In this document: one piece after another, positions 20,801 to 30,494 of the stretch
How positions within the stretch are numbered: the stretch's first letter is position 1
Layout: each line of letters starts with the position of its first letter
Program-made: the position numbers and the translations under genes
Notes under the pieces: model-generated
Told to the model about the DNA's origin: nothing
The model's database searches: none
The model's input: the letters and a program-made list of their open reading frames with translations, nothing else
Assembly (NCBI GenBank): GCA_903885555.1
Contig: CAISIV010000018.1
Span: 49,049 to 113,048 of the forward strand
DNA: 64,000 nucleotides
Direction of reading: 5' to 3'
Source of the DNA: an uncultured Hyphomicrobiales bacterium
GTDB lineage: Bacteria; Pseudomonadota; Alphaproteobacteria; Rhizobiales; Xanthobacteraceae

Positions 20801-20971
20801 CCGCTCGGCATCACCATCATCGGCGGCTTGCTGGTGTCGCAGTTTCTGACGCTGTACACGACGCCGGTGATCTATTTGCTGCTCGACAAGCTTCATCGCA
20901 AACTCGGCGGTGCCAGCCCGACCTTCGTCTGGCGCAAATCGCCGCCGCCAACGCAGCAGCCGGCGGAATAA
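17837..20971 (+). CDS. mdtC: RND efflux permease (MdtC-like)
   Basis: MNFSYPFIRRPIGTTLLAIGLFMTGAVAYGFLPVASLPSVDFPTINISASRPGADP; full-length. Confidence 0.9.
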   Translation: MNFSYPFIRRPIGTTLLAIGLFMTGAVAYGFLPVASLPSVDFPTINISASRPGADPNIMAATVAAPLERRLGEISGVTEITSTSSLGSTRITVQFDLKRSIEGAARDVQAALNAALTDLPGDMPTLPNFRKANPAAAPILILALTSKTMQGSAIYDAADSVIAQRLSQVDGVADVSVAGSEQPALRVRVDPARLSSMGLSMEDVRTAIANSNAVGPLGTFDGAKRAVTIGINDQLTNATDYDPLVVKTVDGTVIRLSTVATIRPSVRNSRSAGWFNRDPSVLLIITKQADANVIDTVDRIYALLPELRQWIPAGLDISVLTDRTQTIRASVHDMQLTLAATAVLVMLVVFLFLRRTAATIAAGVTVPLSLAGTCALMWAAGFSIDNLSLMALAVSIGFVVDDAIVMIENVFRNLENGHSPLRAALMGAKQIGFTVVSISVSLIAAFIPLLFMGGIVGRLFREFSVTLAFAIAVSTVVSLSVTPMICAYFVKQGPSPDATWLDRRVEGILSRMIRFYDRSLAFVLEQRALAMMTFVATIALTAFLYVKVPKGYFPQDDTGLIFGGTQASTDISYEAMLVLQQQAMDIVLADPAVSGLGSSAGGGGGPGGASVNRGRLFISLKPLAERDNVTTQQVINRLRTKLSNIPGVRVFMFPAQDLRVGGRQSDSQYQFTLWSADIDQLQSWVPKVVDRVKQLSQVTDLNTDREQGGLQANISIDRPAAARFGVRIQDIDNALNNAFSQRQISTIYGPRNQYRVILEVDQKYQRDPGDLSQVYVPGSGRTQVPLSGLVKVERGIAPLVVNHQGQFPSTTITYNLAPGITIEEATAAISQAVAEMHIPDIVHADFSGDVQAFKQATSAQPLLLLAALIAVYIVLGVLYESLAHPLTIISTLPSAGLGALLALQVSGTELTVIAFIGIILLIGIVKKNGIMMVDFALEGERKRGLSPMQAIHEACMERFRPILMTTMAAMLGAVPLVIASGPGSELRRPLGITIIGGLLVSQFLTLYTTPVIYLLLDKLHRKLGGASPTFVWRKSPPPTQQPAE

Positions 20972-21688
20972 TCAGACGCCGAGATAGCGGTGTTGTATTT
21001 CCGGCGCCGCGGCAAGCTCGGCCGACAGTCCGCTCCACACCACGCGGCCGCGCTCGATCAGGAAATGCCGGTCGGCGACCTTCGTCAGCGCACCGACATT
21101 CTTGTCGATCACCAGAATGGCGAGACCTGACTCCTTCAGCCGCGCCAGACAGCGCCAGATTTCGGCGCGGATCAGCGGCGCCAGACCTTCGGTCGCCTCG
21201 TCGAGGATCAGCAGCCGCGGATTGGTCATCAGCGCGCGGCCGATCGCCAACATCTGCTGCTCGCCGCCGGACAGTTGATTGCCCATACTCGACGCACGCT
21301 CGGCGAGCCGCGGAAACAATGCGTGGACCCGGTCAAGCGTCCAGCCGCTGCTCTCGCGCGCCACCGCCGTCGCCAGCAAATTCTCGCGCACCGTCAAGTT
21401 CGGGAAAATCTGGCGGCCTTCCGGCACCAGGCCGATGCCGAGCTGCGCGATCTTGTAAGACGGCAGGCCGCGGATTTCGGTGCCGAGAAAGCGGATGCTG
21501 CCGGCGCGCGCCGGCGTCAGGCCCATGACCGAACGCACGGTCGTTGTCTTGCCCATACCGTTGCGCCCCATCAGCGTCACCATCTCGCCGGGCGCGATGG
21601 TGAGCGACAGGCCGAACAGCACTTGGCTGAGGCCGTAGCAGGTCTCGATGCCATCGACGGCGAGGACGTCAGACTTACTGTCAGACAT
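20972..21688 (-). CDS. livF: Branched-chain amino acid-type ABC transporter ATP-binding protein
   Basis: MGRNGMGKTTTVRSVMGL Walker A; LSGGEQQMLAIGRALMTNPRLLILDEATEGLAP. Confidence 0.93.
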   Translation of the reverse strand: MSDSKSDVLAVDGIETCYGLSQVLFGLSLTIAPGEMVTLMGRNGMGKTTTVRSVMGLTPARAGSIRFLGTEIRGLPSYKIAQLGIGLVPEGRQIFPNLTVRENLLATAVARESSGWTLDRVHALFPRLAERASSMGNQLSGGEQQMLAIGRALMTNPRLLILDEATEGLAPLIRAEIWRCLARLKESGLAILVIDKNVGALTKVADRHFLIERGRVVWSGLSAELAAAPEIQHRYLGV

Positions 21689-22442
21689 GCGTCGCCTCCG
21701 CCTCGCCGAGATAGGCTTCGCGCACCGCGGCGTTGGCACGGATTTCGGCGGGGTTGCCGGAGGCAATCGCGGAACCATAGACCAGCACCGTAATGCGGTC
21801 GGCCAGCGCGAACACCGCTTCCATGTCGTGCTCGACCAGCAGAATGGTAAGCTCGCCCTTGAGCGCGCGCAGCATCTCGACCATGCGAGCGGATTCTTCC
21901 GGCCCCAGGCCGGCCATAGGCTCGTCGAGCAACAGCATGCGCGGGCTGCCCGCCAGCGCCATCGCCAGTTCGAGCTGGCGATGCTCGCCGTGACTGAGCA
22001 GCGAAGCCGGCAGCTCGGCGCGATCTCTCAAACCGGCGCGGGTCAAGGCCGCACGGGCCGGATCGCGCAATTCCGGCTCCGATCGCGCATCGCGCCAGAA
22101 CCGGAACGAATGACCGGCATGGGCCTGCACGGCGAGCGCAACGTTGTCGAGCACGCTGAGATCGAGAAACAGCGACGTGATCTGGAACGAGCGCGCCAAC
22201 CCCAGCGCGCTGCGCCTGTACATCGGCAGCGTGGTGATATCGCTGCCGGCAAAATGAATGCGCCCAGTGTCCGGAGTCAGTTGTCCGGAAAGCTGCGCGA
22301 TCAACGTGGTCTTGCCGGCGCCGTTCGGACCGATGACGGCGTGCAGCTCGCCCGGCGCGACGCTCAGCGACAGATCGTCGGTCGCGACGATGCCGCCGAA
22401 ACGCTTGCCGAGGTGATCCACGGTAAGAAGCGGCTCGCTCAT
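21681..22442 (-). CDS. livG: Branched-chain amino acid-type ABC transporter ATP-binding protein
   Basis: MSEPLLTVDHLGKRFGGIVATDDLSLSV; GPNGAGKTTL Walker A; LLLDEPMAGLGPEES. Confidence 0.93.
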   Translation of the reverse strand: MSEPLLTVDHLGKRFGGIVATDDLSLSVAPGELHAVIGPNGAGKTTLIAQLSGQLTPDTGRIHFAGSDITTLPMYRRSALGLARSFQITSLFLDLSVLDNVALAVQAHAGHSFRFWRDARSEPELRDPARAALTRAGLRDRAELPASLLSHGEHRQLELAMALAGSPRMLLLDEPMAGLGPEESARMVEMLRALKGELTILLVEHDMEAVFALADRITVLVYGSAIASGNPAEIRANAAVREAYLGEAEATHV

Positions 22443-23440
22443 GCGCGCTCCTTGCTGAGCTTGCGCAGCAAGCCGTCGATGCCGCCCCGCGCGAACAGCA
22501 CGACCAGCAGCAGCAGCGGCCCCATGACGATCTGCCAGTATTCCGAGGCGCGCGCCGCCTGCTCGCCGAACATCGGCGTGCCGAGCAGTTTTATCAAAGT
22601 CGGCAACAGTTCCTCGAACACCAGCAGCGCCACCGCGCCGAACACCGGGCCGAACAGCGTGCCCATGCCGCCGAGCACGACCATGATGATGAGATCGCCG
22701 GAGCGCGTCCAATACATGATCGACGGACTGACAAAATCGTTGTGATTGGCCAGCAGCGCGCCCGACAGGCCACAGAGCGTACCGGCGACAACGAAACACA
22801 CGAGCTTGTAGCGGTAGGTCGGAAAGCCGATGGCCCGCATGCGCACGTCGTTGGAGCGCGCGCCTTGAATCACCATGCCGAAACGCGAATTCACCAACCG
22901 CCAGACCAGATAGATCGCGGCCAACAGCAGCGCCAGGCAGATGTAATAAAACTGCACCTTGTTAGACAGATTGACCGGCGCGACGAATTCGCTGCGTTTA
23001 TAGATGGTCAGGCCGTCGTCGCCGCCGTAACGCGCAATGCCGGCGCAGATGTAATAGGCCATCTGTGCGAAGGCGAAGGTGATCATGATGAAGTAAACGC
23101 CGCGTGTGCGCAGGCTCAGCGCACCGATCACCAGCGCGAACAGCGCCGACGCCGCCAGCGCCGCCGGCCATTGCACGAAGCCGCTGGCGATGCCCTCGTG
23201 CGCCAGAATGCCGACGGCGTAACCACCGATACCGAGATAGGCGGCGTGGCCGAAGCTCATCATGCCGCCATAGCCGAGCATGAGGTTGAGGCTGACCGCA
23301 GCGAGTGCCAGGATGACGATGCGGGTGAACAGCGTCAGCATGAAACGATTGCCGGACAGGCCCGTATAAAGCGGCAGCAGCACCAGCGCGGCCAGCAGGA
23401 CGAATATCGCGATGTTACGCGGGGTGAGTTGGGCCGTCAT
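22439..23440 (-). CDS. livM: Branched-chain amino acid-type ABC transporter permease
   Basis: LNLMLGYGGMMSFGHAAYLGIGGYAVGIL typical LivM motif. Confidence 0.93.
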   Translation of the reverse strand: MTAQLTPRNIAIFVLLAALVLLPLYTGLSGNRFMLTLFTRIVILALAAVSLNLMLGYGGMMSFGHAAYLGIGGYAVGILAHEGIASGFVQWPAALAASALFALVIGALSLRTRGVYFIMITFAFAQMAYYICAGIARYGGDDGLTIYKRSEFVAPVNLSNKVQFYYICLALLLAAIYLVWRLVNSRFGMVIQGARSNDVRMRAIGFPTYRYKLVCFVVAGTLCGLSGALLANHNDFVSPSIMYWTRSGDLIIMVVLGGMGTLFGPVFGAVALLVFEELLPTLIKLLGTPMFGEQAARASEYWQIVMGPLLLLVVLFARGGIDGLLRKLSKERA

Positions 23441-24354
23441 TTCTGGCCCGCCGAAAACAGACCTTCGGGCTTCACCACCAGCACGATTGCCATCAGCAGA
23501 TAGATCAGCATCGACGACAGCGCCGGCGCGGCGGTCGCCGCCGCTTCCTTGCTCAGGATCATGCGCAGCAGGTCGGGGAAAAAGGCGCGGCCGAGCGTGT
23601 CGATGAAGCCGACGAAAATCGCCGCCACCAGCGCGCCGCGGATCGAGCCGACACCCCCGATCACGGTGATGACGAAGGCGAGGATGACAATGTTCTCACC
23701 CATCCCAATTTGGACCGTGAGAATCGGCGCCTGCATCAGGCCGGCGAAGCCAGCGAGCGCGGCGCCAAGGCCGAAAACCAGCGTGTAGAGCAGCTTGATG
23801 TTGACGCCGAGTGCGCCGACCATCTCTCTGTTTGAAGCTCCCGCCCGGATCAGCATGCCGATGCGCGTACGCATGACCAGCACGTAGAGAAAACCCGCGA
23901 CCAGTAGCGTCACCACGATGATGGCGAGCCGGTAGCCGGAATAGAACACGCCGGGCAGGATCTGCACCGGCTGGCTCAGCCACGGTGGCAACGGCAGGCT
24001 CAAGCCGGCAGGACCCCAGATCAACCGCACCGATTCATCGAAAAACAGAATCAACCCGAAAGTCGCCAGTACGTGGTCGATATGGTCGCGGCCATAAAGC
24101 CTACGCATCGCCACGACTTCCACCACCATGCCGACCAGCAAGGTGGCGACCAGCGCCAGCACGGCGCCGAGCACGAAGCTGCCGGTCCAGGCCGCAAAGG
24201 TCGCGGCGAAATAGGCGCCGATCATGTAGAGCGAACCGTGCGCCAGGTTCACCAGATCCATGATGCCGAACACCAGCGTCAGGCCCGCCGCCAGCAGAAA
24301 CAGCAGCAGGCCGAACTGCAATCCGTTCAGGCACTGTTCGATGAAAAGCGTCAT
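23437..24354 (-). CDS. livH: Branched-chain amino acid-type ABC transporter permease
   Basis: LNGLQFGLLLFLLAAGLTLVFGIMDLVNLAHGSLYMIGAY typical LivH motif. Confidence 0.93.
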   Translation of the reverse strand: MTLFIEQCLNGLQFGLLLFLLAAGLTLVFGIMDLVNLAHGSLYMIGAYFAATFAAWTGSFVLGAVLALVATLLVGMVVEVVAMRRLYGRDHIDHVLATFGLILFFDESVRLIWGPAGLSLPLPPWLSQPVQILPGVFYSGYRLAIIVVTLLVAGFLYVLVMRTRIGMLIRAGASNREMVGALGVNIKLLYTLVFGLGAALAGFAGLMQAPILTVQIGMGENIVILAFVITVIGGVGSIRGALVAAIFVGFIDTLGRAFFPDLLRMILSKEAAATAAPALSSMLIYLLMAIVLVVKPEGLFSAGQK

Positions 24355-24445
24355 GATCTCAAATGGTGCAAGACTGATGCCGGACCGCAAACAAGCAAAC
24401 GGCGGCAGCGCACAAGCGCCGCCGCCGTGATCGCCTAGCGCCCGA

Positions 24446-25621
24446 TCACTTCATCGAACATTTGCTGAAGTGGATGTCCTGGTTGTCCTTGACGATGGTG
24501 GCGACGGTTTTGAGCGACAACTGACCGTCGGCATCCTTCACGACATCCTGGAGATAGAAGTTCTGGATCGGAACGTGGTTGGGTCCGAACTTGAAGCCGC
24601 CGCGCACCGACTTGAAGTCGGCCTTTTCCATCGCCTTCTGCACCGCGACCTTGTCGTCGAGCTTGCCTTTGGTGAGCACCACCGCCGAGTTGATCAGCTG
24701 CGCGGCGTCATAAGACTGCGCGCCATAGTAGGTCGGACGCAGGCCGGTGTATTTCTTGCGATAGTCGGCGACGAACTTCTTGTTCTGCTCGTTGGGAAGA
24801 TCGTTGACCCATTCCTGCGCGCCGGGAACGCCGATGGCGTTTTCCTTCTGCAGCGGCAGCGACAGCTCGTCGATCGTGAACGCGGTGTAGAGCGGGATCG
24901 TACCCTTGAGGCCGGCCGCGGCGTATTGGTTGAGGAACTGCACGCCGGCGGCACCCGGATAGAACACGAACACGGCTTCGGCGCCCGAGGCTTTCGCCTT
25001 GGCGAGTTCGGCCGAGAAGTCGAGCTGCGACGGCCAGGTGGTGAGCTCTTGCCCGATCACCTTGCCTTTGAAAGTCGAGGCGACGCCCGCCAGCATGTCC
25101 TTGCCGGCCGCGTAGTTCGGCCCGATGAGGAACACCGACTTCACGCCCTTCTGGTTCATGTAGGTGCCCATAGCCTGCGGCGTCTGGTCGTTGTTCCACG
25201 ACGTCGAGAACACCGTCGGCGAGCACATTTCACCGGCGACCTGCGACGGGCCGGCGTTGGAAATCACCAGGAAGGTCTTGGAGTCGACGATCGGCTTGAG
25301 CGACGCCAGCAGCACGTTCGACCAGATATAACCGGCGATGAAATCGACCTTGTCGGATTCGATCAGCTTCTCGGTCTTCTGCTTGCCGACGTCCGGCTTC
25401 TGCCCGTCGTCTTCATAGATCACTTCGACCGGAATGCCGCCCATCTTGCGGCCCATGTGGTCGAGCGCCAATTCGAACGAATTGCGCATGTCGTTGCCGA
25501 TCACGGCGGTCGGACCGCTGAAGGTCGAGACGAAACCGATCTTGATGGTTTTCTGCTGGGCCGCAGCGGGACCCGCCGCGAGCAACAAGGCCGTACTGGC
25601 GGCCAACAACGCTTTGCGCAT
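24446..25621 (-). CDS. ABC transporter periplasmic substrate-binding protein (Liv/aromatic type)
   Basis: Signal peptide; KTIKIGFVSTFSGPTAVIGNDMRNSFELALDHMGRKMGGIPVEVIYEDD. Confidence 0.92.
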   Translation of the reverse strand: MRKALLAASTALLLAAGPAAAQQKTIKIGFVSTFSGPTAVIGNDMRNSFELALDHMGRKMGGIPVEVIYEDDGQKPDVGKQKTEKLIESDKVDFIAGYIWSNVLLASLKPIVDSKTFLVISNAGPSQVAGEMCSPTVFSTSWNNDQTPQAMGTYMNQKGVKSVFLIGPNYAAGKDMLAGVASTFKGKVIGQELTTWPSQLDFSAELAKAKASGAEAVFVFYPGAAGVQFLNQYAAAGLKGTIPLYTAFTIDELSLPLQKENAIGVPGAQEWVNDLPNEQNKKFVADYRKKYTGLRPTYYGAQSYDAAQLINSAVVLTKGKLDDKVAVQKAMEKADFKSVRGGFKFGPNHVPIQNFYLQDVVKDADGQLSLKTVATIVKDNQDIHFSKCSMK

Positions 25622-25804
25622 GATTATTCCTCCCCATGATTTCGTAGCCTTGGCCGTTCCGGCCTATTTGTGCAGTCTAGTGTAGCGGCACGTCTTCCAA
25701 AAGGTCCATCTCCGCTAGAGCCGCAGCGCGAATTATAATTCCAAGGTATAGGGCAAGATATAGACTTGGACGCACCAAACCTGCCCATTCAAGCAAGGGT
25801 TGCC

Positions 25805-26596
25805 ATGACGACAGATGCCGATCTCCAGAACATCGTGTTTCCCTCGCTGAAGGACCGGGTGGTCATCATCACCGGTGCCGGCCAGGGCATCGGCCGGGTC
25901 TTTGCCAAGGCCTTCGCACTGGCCGGGGCCAAAGTCGTCATCGCCGAGCGTAACGAGGCCACGGCCGCAGCGGTCGCCGGCGAAATCCTCAAAGCCGACG
26001 GCCAGGCACTGGCGATCACCACCGACGTCGCTGACGAAGCGTCGATCAAGGAGATGGTCCAGCTTGTCGAGGATGAATACGGGCGTATCGATGTGCTGAT
26101 CAACAACGCCGGGATTTTCTCGACATTGCAGATGCGGCCGTTCGACCAGATTCCGCTGGACGAATGGGAACAGGTCTTGAAGGTCAATCTGACCGGGCCG
26201 TTTTTGTGCGCGCGGGCAGTGCTGCCGGCGATGCGGCGCGCCAAATGGGGCCGCATCATCAATATCGCCTCGGGCGCGGTGCGGCTCGGCCGCCCGAACT
26301 ATCTGCATTACATCGCGACGAAATCCGCGCTGATGGGCATGAGCCTGTCGATGGCGCGCGAACTGTGCCCGGACAACATCACCGTCAACGCCATCCTGCC
26401 GGGCGCGACCTTCACCGAGATCGAGCGCAAGACCGTGACGCCGGCGCAGAAGGAACGCATCGTCGCGATGCAGTGCATTCCACGGCCGGAGACGCCGCAG
26501 GATCTGGTCGGCGCGGCGCTGTTTCTCGCCTCCGAAGCCTCCGGCTTCGTCACCGGACAAAGCATCAACCTCGACGGCGGCGTGACGCCGAGCTGA
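25805..26596 (+). CDS. SDR family oxidoreductase
   Basis: VVIITGAGQGIGRVFAKAFALAGAKVVIAER; NNAG; YxxxK (YIATKSA). ATG 25805 preferred over TTG 25766. Confidence 0.92.
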   Translation: MTTDADLQNIVFPSLKDRVVIITGAGQGIGRVFAKAFALAGAKVVIAERNEATAAAVAGEILKADGQALAITTDVADEASIKEMVQLVEDEYGRIDVLINNAGIFSTLQMRPFDQIPLDEWEQVLKVNLTGPFLCARAVLPAMRRAKWGRIINIASGAVRLGRPNYLHYIATKSALMGMSLSMARELCPDNITVNAILPGATFTEIERKTVTPAQKERIVAMQCIPRPETPQDLVGAALFLASEASGFVTGQSINLDGGVTPS

Positions 26597-26599
26597 CGG

Positions 26600-27649
26600 C
26601 TAGGCCGTCTGCGCCGACATCATGCGGCGCATGTCGCGGAACGAGATCAGCTTTCTGGCGCTCTCATCCCACAGCACCAGACGCACGCATTTGATGCTCT
26701 CCCACAGCGTCAGGCGGCCGATGGTGCCGAGCTCGGGATTTTCGCGCAGCACTTTGGGCAGCCGATAATACGGAATCTTGCTGCACAGATGGTGCACGTG
26801 GTGGATGCCGATATTGGCGGTGAACCAGCTCAGGAAACTCGGCAGCACGTAGTAAGAACTACCGTGCAGCGCGACCTCGTGCAGATCCCAGGTCTCGTTA
26901 TGGGCCCACTGCGTGTGCTCGAACTGATGCTGCACGTAGAACAGCCAGACGCCCATGGTCGCGGCCAACAGAATGATCGGCAGATGCACAGTGACGAAAG
27001 CGGCAGGGCCGATCAGCCAGATCAGGCCCGCGGCGATGAGCGCAATCGCGGCATTGGTGCCGAGCGTCGAGAGCCATGGCACCAGACCGGCGCGCATCAG
27101 ACCGACCGGCAACCGGTGCTGCACGATAAACAGATAAGCGGGACCGATGCCAAACATCACGGCCGGATGGCGATAAAGCCGGTATTTCAGACGGCCGAAT
27201 CGCGACAGCGCCAGATATTCGTTGACCGTCAGCGTATCGATATCGCCGATGCCGCGCTTTTCCAGGTTGCCCGAGGTCATGTGATGTATCGAATGCGTGC
27301 GGCGCCAGAAATCGTAGGGCGTGAAGGTCAGCACGCCGAGCGCGCGGCCGGTCCAGTCATTGGCCAGCTTGTGGCGGAAGAAGGCGCCGTGCCCGCAGTC
27401 GTGCTGGATCATGAACAGACGCACCAGAAAGCCCGCAGCCGGCACCGCCAGCAGCAAGGTCACCCACCAAAAGCCGAACGAATAGAACAGCCACATCACC
27501 ACCCACAGCGCCGCCAGCGGCGCGAAAGTGATGGCAAGCTCAACGATGCTGCGCAGATGGCTGGGCTCGCGGTAACGCAGCAATTTCTGCGTCCATCCGC
27601 GCGCCTCACCCACCCCGGCTATCTCGGCTGCGCCTTGTGCGTTATTCAA
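26600..27649 (-). CDS. Membrane fatty acid desaturase
   Basis: Histidine boxes HDCGH, HSIHH, HHVHH. TTG start in the given ORF; exact start uncertain. Confidence 0.88.
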   Translation of the reverse strand: MNNAQGAAEIAGVGEARGWTQKLLRYREPSHLRSIVELAITFAPLAALWVVMWLFYSFGFWWVTLLLAVPAAGFLVRLFMIQHDCGHGAFFRHKLANDWTGRALGVLTFTPYDFWRRTHSIHHMTSGNLEKRGIGDIDTLTVNEYLALSRFGRLKYRLYRHPAVMFGIGPAYLFIVQHRLPVGLMRAGLVPWLSTLGTNAAIALIAAGLIWLIGPAAFVTVHLPIILLAATMGVWLFYVQHQFEHTQWAHNETWDLHEVALHGSSYYVLPSFLSWFTANIGIHHVHHLCSKIPYYRLPKVLRENPELGTIGRLTLWESIKCVRLVLWDESARKLISFRDMRRMMSAQTA

Positions 27650-27835
27650 GCGGACGTCCTTTATGGCTATGGAAGGGGCGTTAAGGTCCGCTCAGCCGCC
27701 ACGGCTGGCGCGGTTACGCAATTCTGCAAGGGAATGTTGAGTCTCGGCAGACTATTGAGGTTTTCTTATGTTGGATACCGGACTTAGTGTCATTGGGGTA
27801 CGGCGATCACACGAAAAGACCCTGGGAGCCTCGAT

Positions 27836-28699
27836 ATGAACTCACATGCGACGCCAACCGTCGCCCTGATTGCACCGGGCAACATGGGTGCGGCGGTAGC
27901 AAAGCGGCTGACGGAAAACAAGGTCAGCGTGCTGACATCGCTGGCCGGCCGCAGTGCAGCAAGCAGCAAACGCGCGCAGGACGCCGGAATGCGCGGCGCC
28001 GAAGACCGCGAACTGGCGGAAGCCGACTTCCTCCTTTCCATTGTACCGCCGGGCGATGCACTGGCGCTGGCTAAGCGGCTGGCGAGCGTGCTGAGCGCCG
28101 CCAACAAGAAGCCGATTTATGTCGAATGCAACGCGGTCAGTCCGCAGACCATGAACCACATCGCCGACGTGGTGAAAGCGACCGGCTGTGAATTTGTCGG
28201 CGCCGCCATCATCGGTCCGCCGCCGAAGCCGGGCAGCACCAACACCAAATTCTATGCGGCAGGTCCAGCCGCCGCCAACTTCGCGATCTTCAATGACTAC
28301 GGCCTGATCGTGCGCGTGCTCGACGGACCGATCACCGCCGCGTCAGCGCTGAAGATGTCCTACGCCGGCATCACCAAAGGCTTCACCGCGCTCGGCGCTT
28401 CGATGATGCTCGCCGCCACGCGCGGCGGTTCGGCGGAAGCGCTGCGCGCCGAACTCGCCGAAAGCCAGCCGGCTTTGTTCGGCTACCTGACGCGGCAAGT
28501 GCCGACGATGTATTCGAAGGCCTATCGCTGGGTCGCCGAGATGAACGAGATTTCGGATTTCATCGGCGACGATAAGTCCGAGCACGCCATGCTGGATGCG
28601 GCAGGCCTGTTGTACGAACGTCTGGCCGCCGACTTCGACGGCGGCAAGCAGGAGATCGGCGCGCTGGAGACCTTCGTCGCCGGAGCCAAAAAGGAATGA
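27836..28699 (+). CDS. NAD(P)-dependent oxidoreductase (6-phosphogluconate dehydrogenase-like NAD-binding + DUF1932)
   Basis: VALIAPGNMGAAVAKRLTENKVSVLTSLAGRS; C-terminal ALKMSYAGITKGFTALGASMMLAA typical of DUF1932. Confidence 0.82.
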   Translation: MNSHATPTVALIAPGNMGAAVAKRLTENKVSVLTSLAGRSAASSKRAQDAGMRGAEDRELAEADFLLSIVPPGDALALAKRLASVLSAANKKPIYVECNAVSPQTMNHIADVVKATGCEFVGAAIIGPPPKPGSTNTKFYAAGPAAANFAIFNDYGLIVRVLDGPITAASALKMSYAGITKGFTALGASMMLAATRGGSAEALRAELAESQPALFGYLTRQVPTMYSKAYRWVAEMNEISDFIGDDKSEHAMLDAAGLLYERLAADFDGGKQEIGALETFVAGAKKE

Positions 28700-29487
28700 C
28701 CGAGCAACCGATCCTTCTCGAGCAGCGCGCCGGCTATAGCGTTATTACCCTCAACCGGCCGGACAAGCTCAACGCCTTCAACGATGCCATGCACGAGGCG
28801 CTGCGCGAAGCCGTAGCCGCCGTTGATGCCGACGAAAACTGCCGTGCCCTTCTCATCACCGGCAGCGGCAAAGCTTTTTGCGCCGGGCAAGATCTCAATG
28901 ACCGCTTGCCGAAGGACGGCAAGCCTGTCGTGCTCGGCGAGACGCTGGAGAAATATTACAATCCGCTGGTGAAGAAGCTGCGCACGTTGCGCTTCCCCGT
29001 GGTCGCCGCGGTCAACGGCGTTGCCGCCGGCGCCGGCTGCAACATCGCGCTGGCCTGCGACATCGTCATCGCCGCGCAATCGGCCCGCTTCATCCAGTCC
29101 TTCGCCCGCATCGGCATCATCCCGGACGCCGGCGGCACCTGGATGCTGCCACGGCTGGTCGGCGACGCTCGCGCACGCGGACTGGCGCTGCTGGCGCAGG
29201 ACCTGACTGCCGAAAAAGCCGCGGAATGGGGCCTGATCTGGCGCGCCGTCGGCGACAAGGCGCTGGTCTATGAATCGACCCGGATCTGCGAACACTTCGC
29301 CACCGCGCCGACACAGGGCCTCGCGCTCATCAAGCAGGCGCTCAATGCCTCGGTCGGCAATACGCTCGAACAGCAACTCGATCTCGAGCGGGGATTGCAG
29401 CGCGCCGCCGGGCAAACGCCGGATTATGCCGAAGGGGTGCGCGCCTTCATGGAAAAGCGCAAACCGAACTTCACCGGCCGCAAATGA
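28696..29487 (+). CDS. Enoyl-CoA hydratase/isomerase (PaaG-like)
   Basis: VITLNRPDKLNAFNDAMHEALREAV; GSGKAFCAGQDL; ARIGIIPDAGGTWMLPRLVG. Confidence 0.92.
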   Translation: MTEQPILLEQRAGYSVITLNRPDKLNAFNDAMHEALREAVAAVDADENCRALLITGSGKAFCAGQDLNDRLPKDGKPVVLGETLEKYYNPLVKKLRTLRFPVVAAVNGVAAGAGCNIALACDIVIAAQSARFIQSFARIGIIPDAGGTWMLPRLVGDARARGLALLAQDLTAEKAAEWGLIWRAVGDKALVYESTRICEHFATAPTQGLALIKQALNASVGNTLEQQLDLERGLQRAAGQTPDYAEGVRAFMEKRKPNFTGRK

Positions 29488-30494
29488 ACGCCATCGACAT
29501 CCACACCCATATCGTGCCGGCGGAGTTTCCGGCTTACGCCGGCAAGCACGTCACCGAATTCGGCGGCAAGCAATGGCCGCAGATGTGCGCGGGCCGCGAT
29601 TGCCACCACAAGAACGTGATGATCGACGGCAAAAACTTCCGCACCGTCACCGATGAATGCTGGGACGTCGAGCGCCGTCAGGAAGCCATGACGCGCATGG
29701 GCATCGCGCGCCAGGTGCTCTCACCCATGCCGGAACTACTGTCGTACTGGCTGCCGCTTGAGGACGCCGTGCCGCTGACGCGCCACGTCAACGACACCAT
29801 CGCCGCCATGGTGGCGCGCGCGCCGGACAAGTTCGCGGGCCTCGGCGGCGTGCCACTGCAGGACCCCGACGCCGCCACGCGCGAACTCGAACGTCTCATG
29901 GCCGACGGCTTCAAGGGCGTCGAACTCGGCAGCAACATCAACGGCGCAGCGCTCGGCGATCCGAAATTCGAAGGCTTCTTTGCCCGCGCCGAAGAACTCG
30001 GCGCCGCGGTGTTCGTGCATGCGCTGCATCCCAGCGGCAAGGAACGCATCGTCGGTCCGCCCGGCCTGATGGCCTTCATCGGCTTTCCGCTGGAGACGGC
30101 CTATTGCATTGCCTCGCTGATGACCGGCGGCACGCTGACGCGCCACCCTCGCCTGCGGCTGGCCTTCAGCCATGGCGGCGGCGCTTTCGCCTCGATCCTG
30201 CCGCGGCTGACGCATGGCTGGAAATCACGGCCTGAAGTCACCGAACGCATCGGCATCTCGCCGCGCGAGCATGCCAAAAATCTCTATTACGACACGCTGA
30301 CCTACGACCCGCACACGCTGGGACATCTGATCGAAACCTTCGGGGTGCGCCAGCTTTGCCTCGGCACCGATTTTCCGTTCGACATTTATGACCGTGACCC
30401 GCGCGGCAATGTGGCGGCACTCAAACTTTCAGACGGCGATGTGAAGCTGCTGCACCACGACAACGCCGCGCGTTTTCTGGGTGAGACCATATGA
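29484..30494 (+). CDS. Amidohydrolase-family protein (ACMSD-like)
   Basis: MNAIDIHTHIVPAEFP; HALHPSG; LAFSHGGGAFASILPRL; LCLGTDFPF. Confidence 0.88.
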   Translation: MNAIDIHTHIVPAEFPAYAGKHVTEFGGKQWPQMCAGRDCHHKNVMIDGKNFRTVTDECWDVERRQEAMTRMGIARQVLSPMPELLSYWLPLEDAVPLTRHVNDTIAAMVARAPDKFAGLGGVPLQDPDAATRELERLMADGFKGVELGSNINGAALGDPKFEGFFARAEELGAAVFVHALHPSGKERIVGPPGLMAFIGFPLETAYCIASLMTGGTLTRHPRLRLAFSHGGGAFASILPRLTHGWKSRPEVTERIGISPREHAKNLYYDTLTYDPHTLGHLIETFGVRQLCLGTDFPFDIYDRDPRGNVAALKLSDGDVKLLHHDNAARFLGETI